A stretch of 64,000 bases of DNA from Pisolithus tinctorius (GCA_024663395.1 JANFAH010000021.1:372001-436000); one strand, 5' to 3'. Counted from the first letter of the stretch, positions 36,897 through 49,317 are shown. Program-made: numbers and translations. The notes: generated by a model not told the origin, from the letters alone.

Positions 36897-37513
36897 TATA
36901 TATATATATCTGTATTTAAAGTGCTTGAGGACGAGTTTGTCCTATGTTACACTATTCTAACGTGGTTTAATGACTAAAAGGGGGCCCCCTGTGGCCTGCC
37001 TTTCCCTACAAATGAGTGAATGCCCTGATGGCAGGGTCATTGACCCCCCATCAGTCCGCTGTTCCCACTGGCCATTTTAGACACTCCGTCTTGCAGTAGG
37101 GAAGGCTTAAGATGTCGCTAGCCATTTAAACTCTTTCTACACTGAACCGGCAGCCCTTAGGCCAGCTGGTGCAGTGAGCTACATGTTCTCCATCGTCCAT
37201 TTACTCTGGGTCTGTCTTGTAGGTTTATCAGAGCGGGTTTGGTGGGGGATTGGTGGGAGTGGACATGGGAACATGTTGCTGGGGGTTGCTGGATGGAGGG
37301 GTGATATGAATGAAGTATGGTGATTGGTTTGTGTGGACTGGGGGGTGAAGGCATGGTTGTTGAGAAGATGTGGTGGGGAGGGCGCGCAATGAGCTGGCCT
37401 GTGAGTGTGTTGGGAAATCTAGGGTTGATAACGTATTGTGTTTGGCTGGTGTTTCCCTGTGTGCTGCATTATCTAATGCCATTCTATTGTTTGAGTACCT
37501 CACCGAATGTGTT

Positions 37514-38510
37514 TCATAGACGCTTGGTCGTTGCTACGTATTTGATGAGCTGTGATTGGGCTTTCTGGTTGGATAGGAGGTATGAGAGGGATGTGGTGTC
37601 CCTTCCCAGGGTGTTCCTCATAATGTGTTGTTCCCTGTCATATCTGGGGCATTGGAAGAGGAAGTGATGGATGTCTTCTGGGGCAACCTCTCTGCATTGT
37701 AGGCACATGGGAGTATTGCTGTGTTTGAAGCGAAAGAGATGTTTGTTCAGTGGGATATGACCAGTGCGTAGTTGTATGAGGAGGCCTGTTTGTTTTTTGG
37801 TTAGTGAGGCGGTTAACTTGGTGAATGACGCGCTAGGTAGGGTTGGGTCGACATGTGATATGCGACTATATTGGGGGGATTTTTTCCATAGATTGGCCCA
37901 TAGGGTCCTCTGTTTCGCTGAGTGGGCCTGTTTGAGAGCGGATATGCTGCAGGGTAGTTGATTTCTTAATGAGGGGGGTAGCTCGCACCAGGGGCTGGAA
38001 AAGTCTGCTCTTTTTGCCACTAGCTTAGCTTCCCTGTCCGCTAACTCGTTGCCTTCGATGTCCATATGCCCTGCTACCCAACGAACTGTGACGTCTTTTC
38101 TTGTCCGTTGCTCCTCCTTGAGGGTCTTGATGATCATCGTTCTAAATAGCATTAGTAGATAATGTCCTGGTTTCACTGTAGGTTGCTCACTTGATCTGAT
38201 GGCTGCCTGATTGTCAACCAGTATTGTGACTGGGTATGTTATCTCATCTCTGGTGTCCAGGAGGTGTGCTGCTAAGACCATTGCCACTGCCTCGGCTTTG
38301 AATATCATGTGTTGTGTCCTGTTGCCCAGGTGGTAGCATAGTGTGGTTATGTGTTTATAGTCTACATATAGTACTGCTGCCGCTCCGACTCCTCCTTCCA
38401 TACATGAGCTGTCTGTGAATATTAGTGTGCAGTCACTGATTTTAGAGAGGTCTTTGATTGCTTCTTTTTTGTTTGGGGCTATGGCCGTGCATTCAGGGGG
38501 ACTGGGCATG
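37514..38510 (-). pseudogene. LINE RNase H domain and C-terminal zinc knuckle
   Basis: CTLIFTDSSCMEGGVGAAAV (first Asp), FKAEAVAMVLA (Glu), TILVDNQAAIRSS (Asp) and GNELADREAKLVA (Asp) give the RNase HI active-site set. RWVAGHMDIEGN precedes the last. A Cys-His knuckle, CLQCREVAPEDIHHFLFQC, lies near the end, as in many LINE proteins. The domain itself is free of stops, and the frame runs open into the upstream linker. The true linker frame (LPNDHPLHPHVTRIAK, INPKHI) is offset by one base near 38,480, so the original polyprotein is broken. RNase H removes the RNA strand during target-primed reverse transcription. Confidence 0.88.
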
Positions 38511-38697
38511 GATATATTTTCTTGATGTGTTTTGGGTTGATTCCTAGGTTGTGGAATAGACAGTGGAGTGCTGCGCGATGACATTTGACGTTGGTTTTTG
38601 CGATTCTGGTGACATGTGGGTGGAGTGGGTGGTCGTTTGGTAGAGTGGACAGGCACAATGTGGCTTTGTGGAGTGTGTGCTGAATGAGTAGTGGCGC

Positions 38698-40551
38698 TGT
38701 GAGTCAAAGTGAGGACTGCTGGTATAAACCAAACAAATCCAACACCAAAGACAAATAATGTGCAAGTGGTGGTTTGCCTCCATGGAACCTGGAGTGCAGA
38801 GAAACCTAAATGTGTGTGGGGGACTTCAAGTAGAGGGCTCCTGGCACAAGTCGTTGAGGAGTTACACAGGAGAGGATGAATGAATGCTGATTGAGAAGGG
38901 GATGCTGAACAGAGCAGGGGTGTTCAGCCGAAAGGACTTGGGAGTAATGGATTTCAATAGAATATGCTCCTGGCGCAAGTCGATGATGAGTTACGCAGGA
39001 GTGGAAGAATGACTAAACAAGAGGTTGCTGACTAAGCACTGATGATACTGCTGATGATGAATGAAGGTAGATAGACCCTTGATGGAGCCTCAACTACCAA
39101 GGATGATGGATGGTGACAGATAGACTCTTCCGAATGAGCCTCAACTGTCGATGATGAGATATGCACTGAACTGGCTGCTGAGTGACTTCTGGTTCACTTC
39201 CTGGTAGCTAAGTACATGGGGGTTTATATACTGTGGGGGGGAGCACAGCTTGTGACAAACAAGGCACAAACACTTGGTAAGTAATGAGTAAGGACTGAGT
39301 AATCATGATGAGTAAGCGAGAAATGAAAAGTAAGCAAGCACAGAGGATTGGTAAGTATTGGCAATGAACAAGTCAGGGATAGTCAAAATATCACAAAACG
39401 AGTCAAACAGAATCAGAAACTGAGTAAGTGCACTGATATCACATTAGGGGGTGGCGATGCAAGTTAGATCTCGGCAGAGACATCTCTAGATCCAAAGACA
39501 GCATGACAGATGGATGGTGTTTCCAGATAGGGAAGTATTAATTCCAGAATTGAAGGGCATGAGTCAGGTGTCAAAGGGGGCTAGGGTGTTGGGGGTCTGT
39601 GGGGCAATGAGAGCATACACGATCGCATCTCCCACCCTTTCGTCCTCTCAGCAAAGTTAACAAAAACTTCATGAACAGGGCTCTGATGGAGGAGGAGGAG
39701 AAGGGGGGATGTCTTCTGCTGGATCTTGCAGTAAGAAGGCAAGATGCATGTCATACTCGTCATGAATGTGATCAGGGAGGCTGGAGGACAGTAGATTATA
39801 CTGCAGCTGTCGCAATGTGGGAAGAATGATGGACGAGACTGGAATAAAGATGGTGCAGGGAGCAGGGAGGAACGATCCATATGCTTCATCAACCGGGGAG
39901 ACTGAAACGACCACATAAGACCTTTCTAACCAAGTGACAGACCTGAGGTGACCAAAAAACATCCTTCTGGAAGACATGCTGACAAGGAGAACACACTGAC
40001 CAAGCTGCATGGGATGAGACAGGGCTGACAATGACAGAATGAACCAGGGGGCTTCAGGATGGAAGCTGGTGGGAATGCCTGGCAGATATACATAGCCACT
40101 GTCTCTGGCAAATGAGACAAGTGAGACGACCGATGAAGAGGTGGCCATGATTGATGGACTTAGCGAAATGAGTGTCTGATGGATGGAGTGCTGTAGAAAT
40201 GCACAGGGTGTGAGGATCCTCTCCAAATTTGGAAGGAAGAATCGTGGGGCTGAGCACTTTAAGCGAGCATGGGAACGGAGTCGATATCTTTGGAAATGGT
40301 GGAGATATGACGAAAACCGGAATGCCGTACATGGGCGCTAAAAACCTTTAACGTGCGCTTAACTTGCTTCCTCTTTTCTCTTTAGCACTGATGACTTGTT
40401 CTTGTGCGAAGGATGACTGTTAACGTCCAACAGTCTTTCTATGCATGAGGCCTTTAGTCTTCATCTGCATGCTTGGGCATTGTGTGCAACTCGTTGATGA
40501 GTTAGGCAGAGTCAGCTGTAACCATGTCCACAACACCTTTGGTGTGTGACA
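38698..40551 (-). mobile_element. LTR-like element L1 (1,854 bp), inserted in the LINE
   Basis: One of four related copies. Read on the minus strand it starts TGTCACACACCAAAGGTG (40,551) and ends TTTGACTCACA (38,698), the TG...CA form of LTRs. A promoter-like CAGTATATAAACCCCCATG lies on the minus strand at about 39,230, roughly 1.3 kb from the start, as expected for a U3-R boundary. No gag-pol lies next to it, so it is probably a solo LTR. No clean target duplication is seen (flanks CATGC and GCGCC). A conserved open frame of about 185 codons (40,226-39,669) fills much of U3; its status is unknown. Confidence 0.72.
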
Positions 40552-42330
40552 GCATGGGGGGGATGTGGGCGTGAGCGAGTAATGCGTCAGTAGGGGTGGT
40601 TCTCATGGCTCCTGTGGCTGCTAGAGCCACCGTTCTTTGGACTGCCAGGAGTCACTTTGTGATTCCTTTTGGCCCTCTCATGGCAGTGGCTTGGTTGCCA
40701 GCGTAGGCTGGTTTCAGCCATACTGCAGCTGCATACATCACCTTTGGGATGACTGTGGTCTGGTAGAGTTGCCATATGAGCTTCATTGGTATGCCCCACA
40801 ATGTTGTGGAGATCCTTCTCAAGAGGAGTGCTTGTTTTGTACCTTTAGCTAGGGCCTGAGCCACGTGGGCTTTCCATCTTAGTTCTTGGTCCAGTATTAC
40901 ACCTAAAAATTTATGAGTCGCTGTTGGGGCTATTACCATACCTCTTATCATTATCAGTGTCCTGAGTTTGGCTCTGTTGAGTGTGAAGTCCATTAGTGCA
41001 AATTTACTTGTTTTGAATCATGAGTTATACTTGGTGGACCAATCGTAGCCTCCTTCTTCTCACTCCATCATGTTGAGTAGCATGGCATGGGTGTCTGCGA
41101 AAGTCTTGCCTATGGCTATGAATGCTGTGTCATCTACAAATGCTAGAGTTAGTTTGTCTTTGCCTTTAGCCATGTCAACTAGGTCTGTGCTGTAAATGAC
41201 ATATAAGATCATTGACAGTGGGTCACCCTGGCCTATGCCATTCTTGGTGGGGAACCAATTTGATTCGTAGTTGTCGAATCTTAACTTTGTTTTCCTGTTC
41301 GTGAGTAGCCATTCTGTGAATCGTACTATCTCCAGTGGGAGCCTTCTCTTCCTCATGTTGTGTAACAGACAGTCTGTTACTGCATTTGGGAACGCTCCCT
41401 CGATGTCTAGGAATAGGGTGGATACTACCTTTTTCTGTCGCCAGGCGTGTCTTATGGTGGTTTCGAGCAGAAGTAATGAGTCTTCTGTTGATCATCCTGG
41501 CCTACCTCCAAAGTGGGTGGCCAGGAGGTGGTGTTTCTCGAGAATGTAGGACGTGCAGTCTGCCACTACTGCTGAGAGTAGCTTTGTGGTGGTATTGAGT
41601 AGTGCTATCGGTCGGTAGGCTTTCAGTGTGGAGTAGTCAGGTTTGCTGGGCTTGTGTAGTATTACCATGATTGACTCTCTCCATGGGTCGTAATACGTAC
41701 GGAAGGTGAAGACTGCATTAAACAGATGTAGTAAGTATTCAGCAAGTAGTGGAGTTTTTTGAAATACAATATTGGCCACTCCGTTGGGCCCTGGTGCCTT
41801 GTACGGACTGAGATTTTTGATGGTGCGCGTTAATTGTTCCTTCGTAATTTGGTTCCAACATGTTGCTGGTTCGGGGTACTCATAGTCCTGGGGTACCATC
41901 GAGCGGGGTGGGGGTGGGGGGAATAGGGTCTGTGTGAACAGGCGGCTTTTGTCTTCATTGGAGCTGATCATGGTGACGGTGCCCTCCATGGTGGTGTGTT
42001 TGAGCGTTGGTATTCTGGTCTTACTGCTGTCGCCTTGTGGCTTGGAGATGTAAGAGTTCACAATCCATAGGTCCCGATCATTTGCTTCTTCCAGCCAGTC
42101 TCTCCAGTGTCATTTCTTGGCTTCCCGGATGGCTTTGTTGTACTCCTTCGCCTTCTCCTTGTGTAAGCTGTGGACAGGGTGATCATGTACTGCACAGAAG
42201 GTGAACATGGTTTTACTTAGCAGTTTGAGCTCCCCTCGTAGCAGTGTTAGTTCCTTCGACCACCATCGTTTGATGTGAGGGTGTGGGCAGGTCTTAGGAA
42301 CCTCCTTTGCCAACGTTGTTCATAGAGTCA
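40552..42330 (-). pseudogene. LINE reverse transcriptase region
   Basis: Segments in order on the minus strand: KRWWSKELTLLRGELKLLSK, YKAPGPNGVANIVFQ, ILHKPSKPDYSTLKAYRPIA, HFGGRPG then a stop, the GQGDPLSMILYVIYSTDLVD palm motif, FVDD catalytic box (LAFVDDTAFIA, about 41,145-41,115), FLGVILDQELRWKAHV thumb, and LLRRISTTLW. This is the usual order of a Tad/I-type LINE reverse transcriptase. Stops fall where the family has Arg or other conserved residues, in most cases CGA to TGA. Confidence 0.9.
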
Positions 42331-42690
42331 TGTCGATTCCTCTTGCAATCCTTTGAAATTCTTGCTCACTGGTGATTGGTCTTGGTGGGCCTATCTTAGT
42401 CAGTTCGGACTTGAGGGTGGCGTTGAATTTTTTCCAGTCGAGATCATGGTAGTTATAGGACAGAGGGGAGGTGGATGGCGTGAGGAATGTCTCTAGGCAT
42501 GTGAGGATTGGGATGTGGTCGGTGTTGGGGCCACAGTTTTCTGGGCTGGTGTCACAGCTGATTAGGTCATCTAGTGTGGTGTCCGTGCAGAAGGCATTGT
42601 CCAGGTGCGTTCAGTTACCTGTGGACGATGACTGCAGGGTGGGTATTCCCTTGGGCAACATCTGGACCAGAGCCCATGCACCTGGTTAGG

Positions 42691-43150
42691 CTGTATGAGA
42701 TGGTCAGTGGAGGCTGACAATCGGCCCTTGGTGATGGGCTAGCGGAGGTTGAGCCCATGTATGGCTTGTGCACGTGGGTTACATGAGAGCCATGAACCTA
42801 TTGTCACCTTGTAGTATGGGAGAGCCCAACTGATGAGTGTCACCATGTAGTACAGCTGAGCCTGAGAGGAAATGTTGTCATGAGGAATGGTGCAGCTGTG
42901 GTTTGAATTGTCATTGTCAGTTACAAGCAGGCTGGGGAGTAAGTGTCATCATGGACTATGGGGGGGCCCAATAAATGAGTGTCACTGTAGCATACAGCTG
43001 AGCCCATAAGTAGGAGTCATTATAGAGAATGGCTGCGCAGAGGTTAGAATTGTCATCATGGGGTACAAGCCAGCTGTGGGACTAGGGTGTAGCCACTGCA
43101 ATATGAGTAGTCCCAGGTAAGCCCAGAGTTGGGTGTCCCCAGAAGGTATG
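42691..43150. repeat. Degenerate tandem repeat, about 120-130 bp period
   Basis: Recurring elements GTGTCACCATGTAGTACAGCTGAGCC, GTGTCACTGTAGCATACAGCTGAGCCC, GGTTTGAATTGTCATTGTCAG and GGTTAGAATTGTCATCATGG indicate two to three diverged units. No coding sense. Confidence 0.6.
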
Positions 43151-43159
43151 GATGGGCTC

Positions 43160-44460
43160 AGCCCCAGAGTTCACCCCTGGCAGCACTGTCATGCAAGCCG
43201 GCCCAACACCAATGCCATGCTAGCTGTCCCGGCAACACTGCCACGTGGGCCGGCCCACCACAAATGCCATGCAGGCCATCCTGGGACGAATGCCATGTGA
43301 GCTGGGCCAACACCAATGCAATATGAATAGGCCCAATACCAATGCCATGCAGGCCAGCACAACACCAATGCCATGCTGGCTGTCCTGGGATCGATTCCAC
43401 GTGGGCAGACCCAATACCAATGCCATCCAATGCGTCCCAGCACCAAAGCAATGTGATCCAGGCCAACACAAACCCAGGACTAATGCCATGGAAGCCGTCA
43501 ATGCCGGCACTGATTTAATGTGAACTGGCACAATGCCACGTGCTCCGGCACATCACCACTGCCTTGGGGCCATCATGGAAGCTGTCCCAGCACTGATCTA
43601 TTGTAAGCTGGCACCAGCACCAGGTCCATGTGTTCCAGCACATCCCCAATGCCATGGGGCCATCATGCAGGCCATCCTGGCACCATTGGAATGTGTTCCA
43701 GCACAACACCAATGCCATGGAAGCCATGCTGGAACCAATGCCATATGTTCCGGCCATCCCCAATACCATGAGGCCTATCGTGCAGGCCATTCTGGCGCCA
43801 TTGTAATGTGTACCGGCACCAGTTCCATGTATTCTGGCATATCCCCAATGCCACAGGTCCATCATGAAAACCATCCCGGCACCTTTGTAATGAGTGCCGG
43901 CACATCCCCAATGCCATGGAGGCCATCCCGGCACCAGCTCTATGCATTCTGGCATATCCCCAATGTGATAGGTCCATCATGCAAGCCATCCCGGAACCTT
44001 TGCAATTAGTGCTGGCACATCCCCAATGCCATGGGGCCATCATGCAGGCCATTCTGGCACCATTGTAATGTAATGTGTTCTGGCACAACACCAATGCTGT
44101 GGAAGCCATCCCGGAACCCATGCCATTGTAATGTGTTCTGGCACAGCACCAATGCCATGGAAGCTGGCCTGGCACCGGTTCCATGTATTCCAGCATATCC
44201 CCAATTCCATGACTCCATCATGCAAGCCATCCCAGCACCATCATAATGTGTTCCAGCACAACACCAACACTGTGGAAGCCGTGCCGGCACCTATGCCATA
44301 TGTTCCAGCACATCCCCAATTCCATGAGGCCATCATGCAGGCTGTCACAGCACCATTGTAAGGAGTTCCGGCACATCCACCAATGCCATGAGGCCATCAG
44401 TCAAGCTGTCCCGGCACCAATGGCATGGAGGCCCACCCAGAAATCATACCATACCATGCC
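43160..44460. repeat. Degenerate minisatellite array (CCCCAATGCCATG type)
   Basis: More than 20 occurrences of variants of CACCAATGCCATG or CCCCAATGCCATG alternate with GGCCATC.TGCAGGCCATC and TGTTCCGGCACA. Units are not of fixed length: short (about 30 bases) on the left, composite (about 110-130 bases) on the right. Long open frames on both strands (up to 177 codons, e.g. repeated WHWCCA.TH) are by-products of the repeat. CpG is scarce. Confidence 0.85.
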
Positions 44461-45149
44461 TGACCTGCCTGACCTCCTGGGAGCAGGTCCACAGTGTATG
44501 TATGTACTGGTACCAGTACCATGCCAGAGATGCATGTATTACCACAATGGTGGCTCTGGTAATGACCAGAAGACTAGCCAACTACCCAGTACATTTAAAC
44601 TGTGAATTCAATGCCTTACGGCCTCCAGGAAGCCAGAACAATACCATGAAAGCCACCATCATGCTATACAGCAAAAGCAATTGAGTTATGCCAGCCAGTC
44701 ATCATTCAATCATCTAGGTGAACCATGACTCCATTGGCCCTTAGCACTTGTCACACCACGGCCTTGGTACAGACATCACTGTACCAGATTGGTTTTCCAG
44801 TATCTGAAGCATACAGTAACAACTACCAGCAGCGGTAGCTACTTCTTCCTGGAGATCGCATTTTGACAATATAGAATATATTGCTCCAGCTAACAAAGTA
44901 CAAGTACAAAGACAAAAAAACACGAATGGATTGTGAAATGACATGTACATTAATGTTAGTTGACCTCCATCCTACCTTCCTGTCCGGGCGCTGATCCAAC
45001 TGCTGGTGGTGGCGGAGTAATAGAGATTGCCAGACCTCCAGCAGGTCCATGCACAGGTTCGACATTCGAAGGAGGTACTTCCAAGCCAGCACCTCCCTCA
45101 AATGAAGCCGGGGGGGGGGGGGTTCAGTGGACTCCTGTCTTGAGCCGCT
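44461..45149. other. Between minisatellite and Zn-cluster gene; no gene recognised
   Basis: No frame with a recognisable motif. A poly-G run of 14 lies at about 45,109-45,122. The minus-strand side may hold 3' exons or the 3' UTR of the gene to the right. Confidence 0.4.
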
Positions 45150-48100
45150 TCAGGATGATTGAACCTCTACAACACCGGTGGCAGTGCCAAGTTCGACCAT
45201 GACCGGCATGTGAGGTACCGGTGTAGGGTTGGAGGTAGCATGAAATGGGACCAGAGGATGGTTAAGCACATCTGGGGCTGGGAATAGGTGATTACGGATG
45301 GCATCTACCACCCAATGGAGAGTGGCAAGCTCAGTACAGGTTACTTCTATCTCCCACCTCATGTCAGCATTCTCCCACTTTAGGATGGTAACCTCTTCCC
45401 GATATTCGTCACAATGGCACAGATCATCGGCACCAGTTGTAGTAGTCGGCGCTGGAGTGATGGGTGGGTCTGTTGCAGTGCTTCTTGCACGAGACTGTGA
45501 CTGGGATAGCCATGACAGAGTAATAATTTCCACTACTCAATAGAAATATTAGTTCAACCAATTAGCCAAAAATATAGGACTGTGAACAACTTACTGGGGC
45601 GGCCAGTCCGTGGGCCAGGAGATGAATGATGGCTTGTTATTTTGGATGGACTGGCAGATTGATTTCGGCTTGGTGCCCTTTGACGTTTGGCTCGTCGACC
45701 AGTCGATGGAGCTGGCGCAGCAAGTGTTGAAGTGGTGGGAAGGCCGGCAGTGTCTTCTGGGGATCGTTGCCAGCGAGGCCTTGATCAGGAGGCTTTTCGC
45801 TGCATCTCGGACTTGTCTCCCCTCCCCTTGAACAAGCTGCATGAGTATTTCGTACAGTGGCATTGCCAGCATGCCCTGCCAGCTAGCACTGTACAGGGCC
45901 AACTCCTGTCCCGGCATCTCACACACTGCTCAGCTTCCGGCACTACCTCCCAAGACTTGGGAGGGTTGTTGATGTCTCGCTGGTCCTGCACATCCTTGTC
46001 GACTGGTTTCGCCTTCTTCGTTGGTCTCCTTGACCGGCTCCGGCCTCTACTGGTCTGATCACTGGCATCGACAGGCTTGGCTGCTGGCCGGCCACGTCTT
46101 GACTGGCGACGGCCCCGTGCCTTCTCCTGGTTCTGATCCTCTTCATTTCCCAGCTTCTGCATTGCAACTCCAGTGGTCTTAGCCGTAATGTCTGTGGGTG
46201 CATGTTCAGATCCCGTGTCAGTGGTCTACCCAATTGCCATCGTCAGAATCAGTGCTCACCTGGAAGCCGAGTCCCTTGAGCCTCATCCATACCCAACTCT
46301 TTCCCCTTCCCCTTATCCACCGGCTGTGCCTGGTGCTCAGCCCTCAACGAAGGCCTGGTAAGCTCCTCCATCACCTTGTAATATGGGTGAGACTTAGGCT
46401 GGTGACGAAGGCGATACCATGGATGATCCTTCACATTGGCCTCTCGTGCCGTCATCATCTGGTTGAAAGGGGGCCACGTCTGCGTCGCTACGATTATTGC
46501 CAGGTCAACCATGTGCATATCGATAGCAATAAGATGCAGAGGAATCTTGAATGCTGGTGTGAGTCAAAGTGTGGAAAGGTGGTGAAAACCAACCAAAACC
46601 AACACAAAAGACAAATGTAGAGCGAGTGGTGGTGTGCCTCTGCAGAACCTGGAGGGCAGAAACCTGAAAGTGGGGGGGGAACTTCAAGGAGAGGTGCTCC
46701 TGGCACAAGTCATTGACGAGTTATGCAGGAGAAGATGAATGAGTGATGATTGGATGGGGAATGCTGAACAGAGTGAAGGTGTTCAGCCGAAAGGTACTTC
46801 AAGTAATGGACTTCAAGGAAATGTGCTCCTTGCACAAGTCAATGACGAGTTATGCAGGAGTGGGAGGATGACTAAGCAAGACTTGCTGACTAAGTGTGGA
46901 TGGAGCTTCAGATAATGAATGGTGGTAGATAGACTCTTCCGAATGAGCCTCAACTACCAAGTATATGAATGATGACAGATAGACCCCTTCGTGGAGCCTC
47001 AACTGTTGACGACGAGATAGGCACTGAACTGATTGCTGGACTTCTTCTGAATTGCTTCTTGATTGATTGTGGGTAGCTAAGTACATGGGGGTTTATATAC
47101 TGAGGGGGGAGCACAGCTTGTGACAAACAAGGCACAAACACTTGGTAAGTAATGAGTAAGGACTGAGTAATCATGATGAGTAAGCGAGAAATGAAAAGTA
47201 AGCAAGCAAAGAAGATTGGTAAGTATTGGCAATGAATGAGTCAAGGATAGTCAAAATATCACAAAATGAGTCAAACAGAATCAGAAACTGAGTAAGCACA
47301 CTGATATCACATTAGGGGGTGGCGATGCAAGTTAGATCTCGGTGGAGACATCTCTAGATCCAAAGACGGCATGACAGATGGACAGTGTTTCCAGATAGGG
47401 AAGTATTAATTCCAGAATTGAAGGGCATGAGTCAGGTGTCAAAGGGGGCTAGGGCATTGGGGGTCTGTGGGGCAATGAGAGCATACGCAATCGTGTCTCC
47501 CACCCTTCCATCCTCTCAGCGAAGTTAACAAAAACTTCATGAACGGGGCTCTGATGGAGGAGGAGGAGAAGGGGGGATGTCTTCTGCTGGATCTTGCAGT
47601 AAGAAGGCAAGATGCATGTCATACTTGTCATGAATGCGATCAGGGAGGCTGGAGGACAGTAGATTATACTGCAGCTGTCGCAATGCGGGAAGAATGATGG
47701 ACGAGACTGGAATAAAGACGGTGCAAGGAGCAGGGAGGAATGATCCATATGCTTCATCAACCGGGGAGACTGAAACGACCACATAAGACCTTTCTAACCG
47801 AGTGACAGACCTGAGGTGACCAAAGAACGTCCTTCTGGAAGTCATACTGACAAGGAGAACACGCTGACCAAGCTGCATGGGATGAGACGGGGCTGACAAC
47901 GATGGGATGAACCAGGGGGCTTCAGGATGGAAGCTGGTGGGAACGCCTGGCAGATATACATAGCCACTGTCTCTGGCAAATGAGACAAGCGAGATGATCG
48001 ACGAAGAGGTGGCCATGATTGATGGACTTAGCGAAATGAGTGTCTGATGGATGGAGTGCTGTAGAAATGCGCAGGGTGCGAGGATCCTCTCCAAATTTGG

Positions 48101-48694
48101 AAGGAAGAATCGTGGGGCTGAGCACTTTAAGCGAGCATGGGAACGGAGTCGATATCTTTGGAAATGGTGGAGATACGACAAAAACTGGAATGCCGTACAC
48201 AAGCGCTAAAAACTTTTAATGTGCGCTTAACTCGCTTCCTCTTTTCTCTTTAGCACTGACGACTCGATCTTGTGCGAAGGATGACTGTTCACGTCCAACA
48301 GTCTTTCTACGCATGAGGCCTTTAGTCTTCATCTGCATGCTTGGGCATTGTGCGCAACTCGTCAACGAGTTAGGCAGAGTCAGCTGTAACCATGTCCACA
48401 ACACCTTTGGTGTGTGACACCGGGGGTAGATGTTGAACAACCATGTGGACCATTCCCTACATAGATGTCAGGAACAGATATCATGGCTGTGATTTCACTT
48501 ACCAGCTGGGCCCACACAAGCTGAGCCACTTTGCGCCAGTGCATACCATCCCGGCCGCGAAGCCCTTTTAGTTCCTGCATTGTAACCCTGGCAGCCTCCT
48601 CGACCATCTGCTTGGCATTTTCAGCGGTGATGACTGGCTGGATGTTGTCAGTCAATTGTGCCGGGATGAAGGTGCTGGTGTTGGCGGTAGACAT
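45150..48694 (-). pseudogene. Transposon-companion protein with Zn(II)2Cys6-like cluster, split by LTR L2
   Basis: Minus strand. ATG 48,694 gives MSTANTSTFIPAQLTDNIQP, then HWRKVAQLVWAQLVSEI and PHGCSTST up to the LTR insertion. Beyond the LTR (46,557 downward) the frame resumes PAFKIPLHLIAIDMHMVDLA. The two halves read as one protein. A GTGAGC...TAG intron leads to a basic stretch (ARGRRQSRRGRPAAK) and a cysteine cluster CVRCRDRSWPC, seven residues, CWQCHCTKYSC (about 45,935-45,850). Its spacing C-x2-C-x6-C-x7-C-x2-C-x6-C fits the fungal binuclear zinc cluster consensus. A Ser/Thr-rich exon and a last exon (45,533-45,150) with a coiled-coil-like EYREEVTILKWENADMRWEI stretch follow. Probably a DNA-binding accessory of a DNA transposon. 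It is inactivated by the 1.86-kb insertion unless L2 is spliced out. Confidence 0.6.
46558..48419 (-). mobile_element. LTR-like element L2 (1,862 bp)
   Basis: Same structure as L1: minus-strand start TGTCACACACCAAAGG at 48,419, end TTTGACTCACA at 46,558, and a TATATAAACCCC element at about 47,095. The conserved U3 frame is longest here (221 codons, 48,202-47,537). Flanks are CCCGG and CCAGC, not a convincing target duplication. It interrupts the Zn-cluster gene. Differences from L1 and L3 are mostly C/T and G/A changes. Confidence 0.75.
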
Positions 48695-49317
48695 AGTGCT
48701 GTTTAACCCTGGGTGTGCAGGTGGTGGGTGCTTGAGCGGTGTGGTGAATTCGCTGGCTAGCATACACCATTCAACAGGCTTACATAAGCACAATACAAAT
48801 GCTCACTCCGGTGATGCTGTGATTTACAATATTCAATGTACTGGTTTAACCATTGAACATATTTTGCTGGGAGTATTGTATGGCAGTTGACAGTCATTCC
48901 ACTAAGTGCCCATTTACATTATGTATGCACTTGCACATCCTGCATGATGACTCGTGAAAAAATATTGTGTAATACGATCACCTTGTTTATAAGGTCACTC
49001 CAGCCCCAAAATGAGACGCTTTTTTCGACATCCATGCATCTGCCTGACAATTGACTCTGCACGGCAAAACCCACCAGTCGTGACTGGGTTCCGGTGTGGT
49101 AAACAAGGTGCCTGCCATGTTCTAGTATTATCACTGGTACCAAAATCATTCTCAAACATTGGTGTAATCCCCACGGTGCCTACAATGTTTCAAACTTTCA
49201 TATGGCTCCCAGAAATGTTAGATTCAGTTCTGGCAGTCCAGATAAACTCCATAAGTCAGCCGGTCCAAGGACCATTACTTCTAATGACTGTGTGCAGTAA
49301 TTCCGTCACACCATGAT
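48695..49317. other. Spacer, no gene recognised
   Basis: Divergent intergenic stretch between the minus-strand Zn-cluster gene and the plus-strand Pro-rich gene. It presumably contains both promoters; no motif stands out. Confidence 0.4.

Larger units (their letters stand above)
36897..42690 (-). mobile_element. Tad-like non-LTR retrotransposon (LINE), 5' truncated, split by an LTR
   Basis: Minus strand, right to left: the C-terminal part of an apurinic-type endonuclease (KGIPTLQSSS, GPNTDHIPILTCLETF, about 42,690-42,330), reverse transcriptase, RNase H and a 3' UTR ending in a (TA)n tail at about 36,900. The 5' end (most of the endonuclease and any ORF1) is missing beyond about 42,690. Between RT and RNase H a 1.85-kb LTR-like element is inserted (38,698-40,551). 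Several Arg codons have become TGA (minus-strand stops at 42,112-42,110, 41,494-41,492, 41,062-41,060, 41,020-41,018 and 40,654-40,652), and a frameshift precedes RNase H. It is dead, and it inserted just behind the unit B HET gene. Confidence 0.9.

Noticed and set aside
36900..36915. (TA)n run as an independent microsatellite
   Set aside because: It sits exactly at the LINE 3' end in tail orientation, so it is better explained as the LINE tail.
43158..44361. Many open frames of 60-177 codons on both strands with repeated His/Trp or Cys motifs
   Set aside because: They mirror each other on opposite strands and follow the minisatellite unit, so they are translation by-products and not genes.
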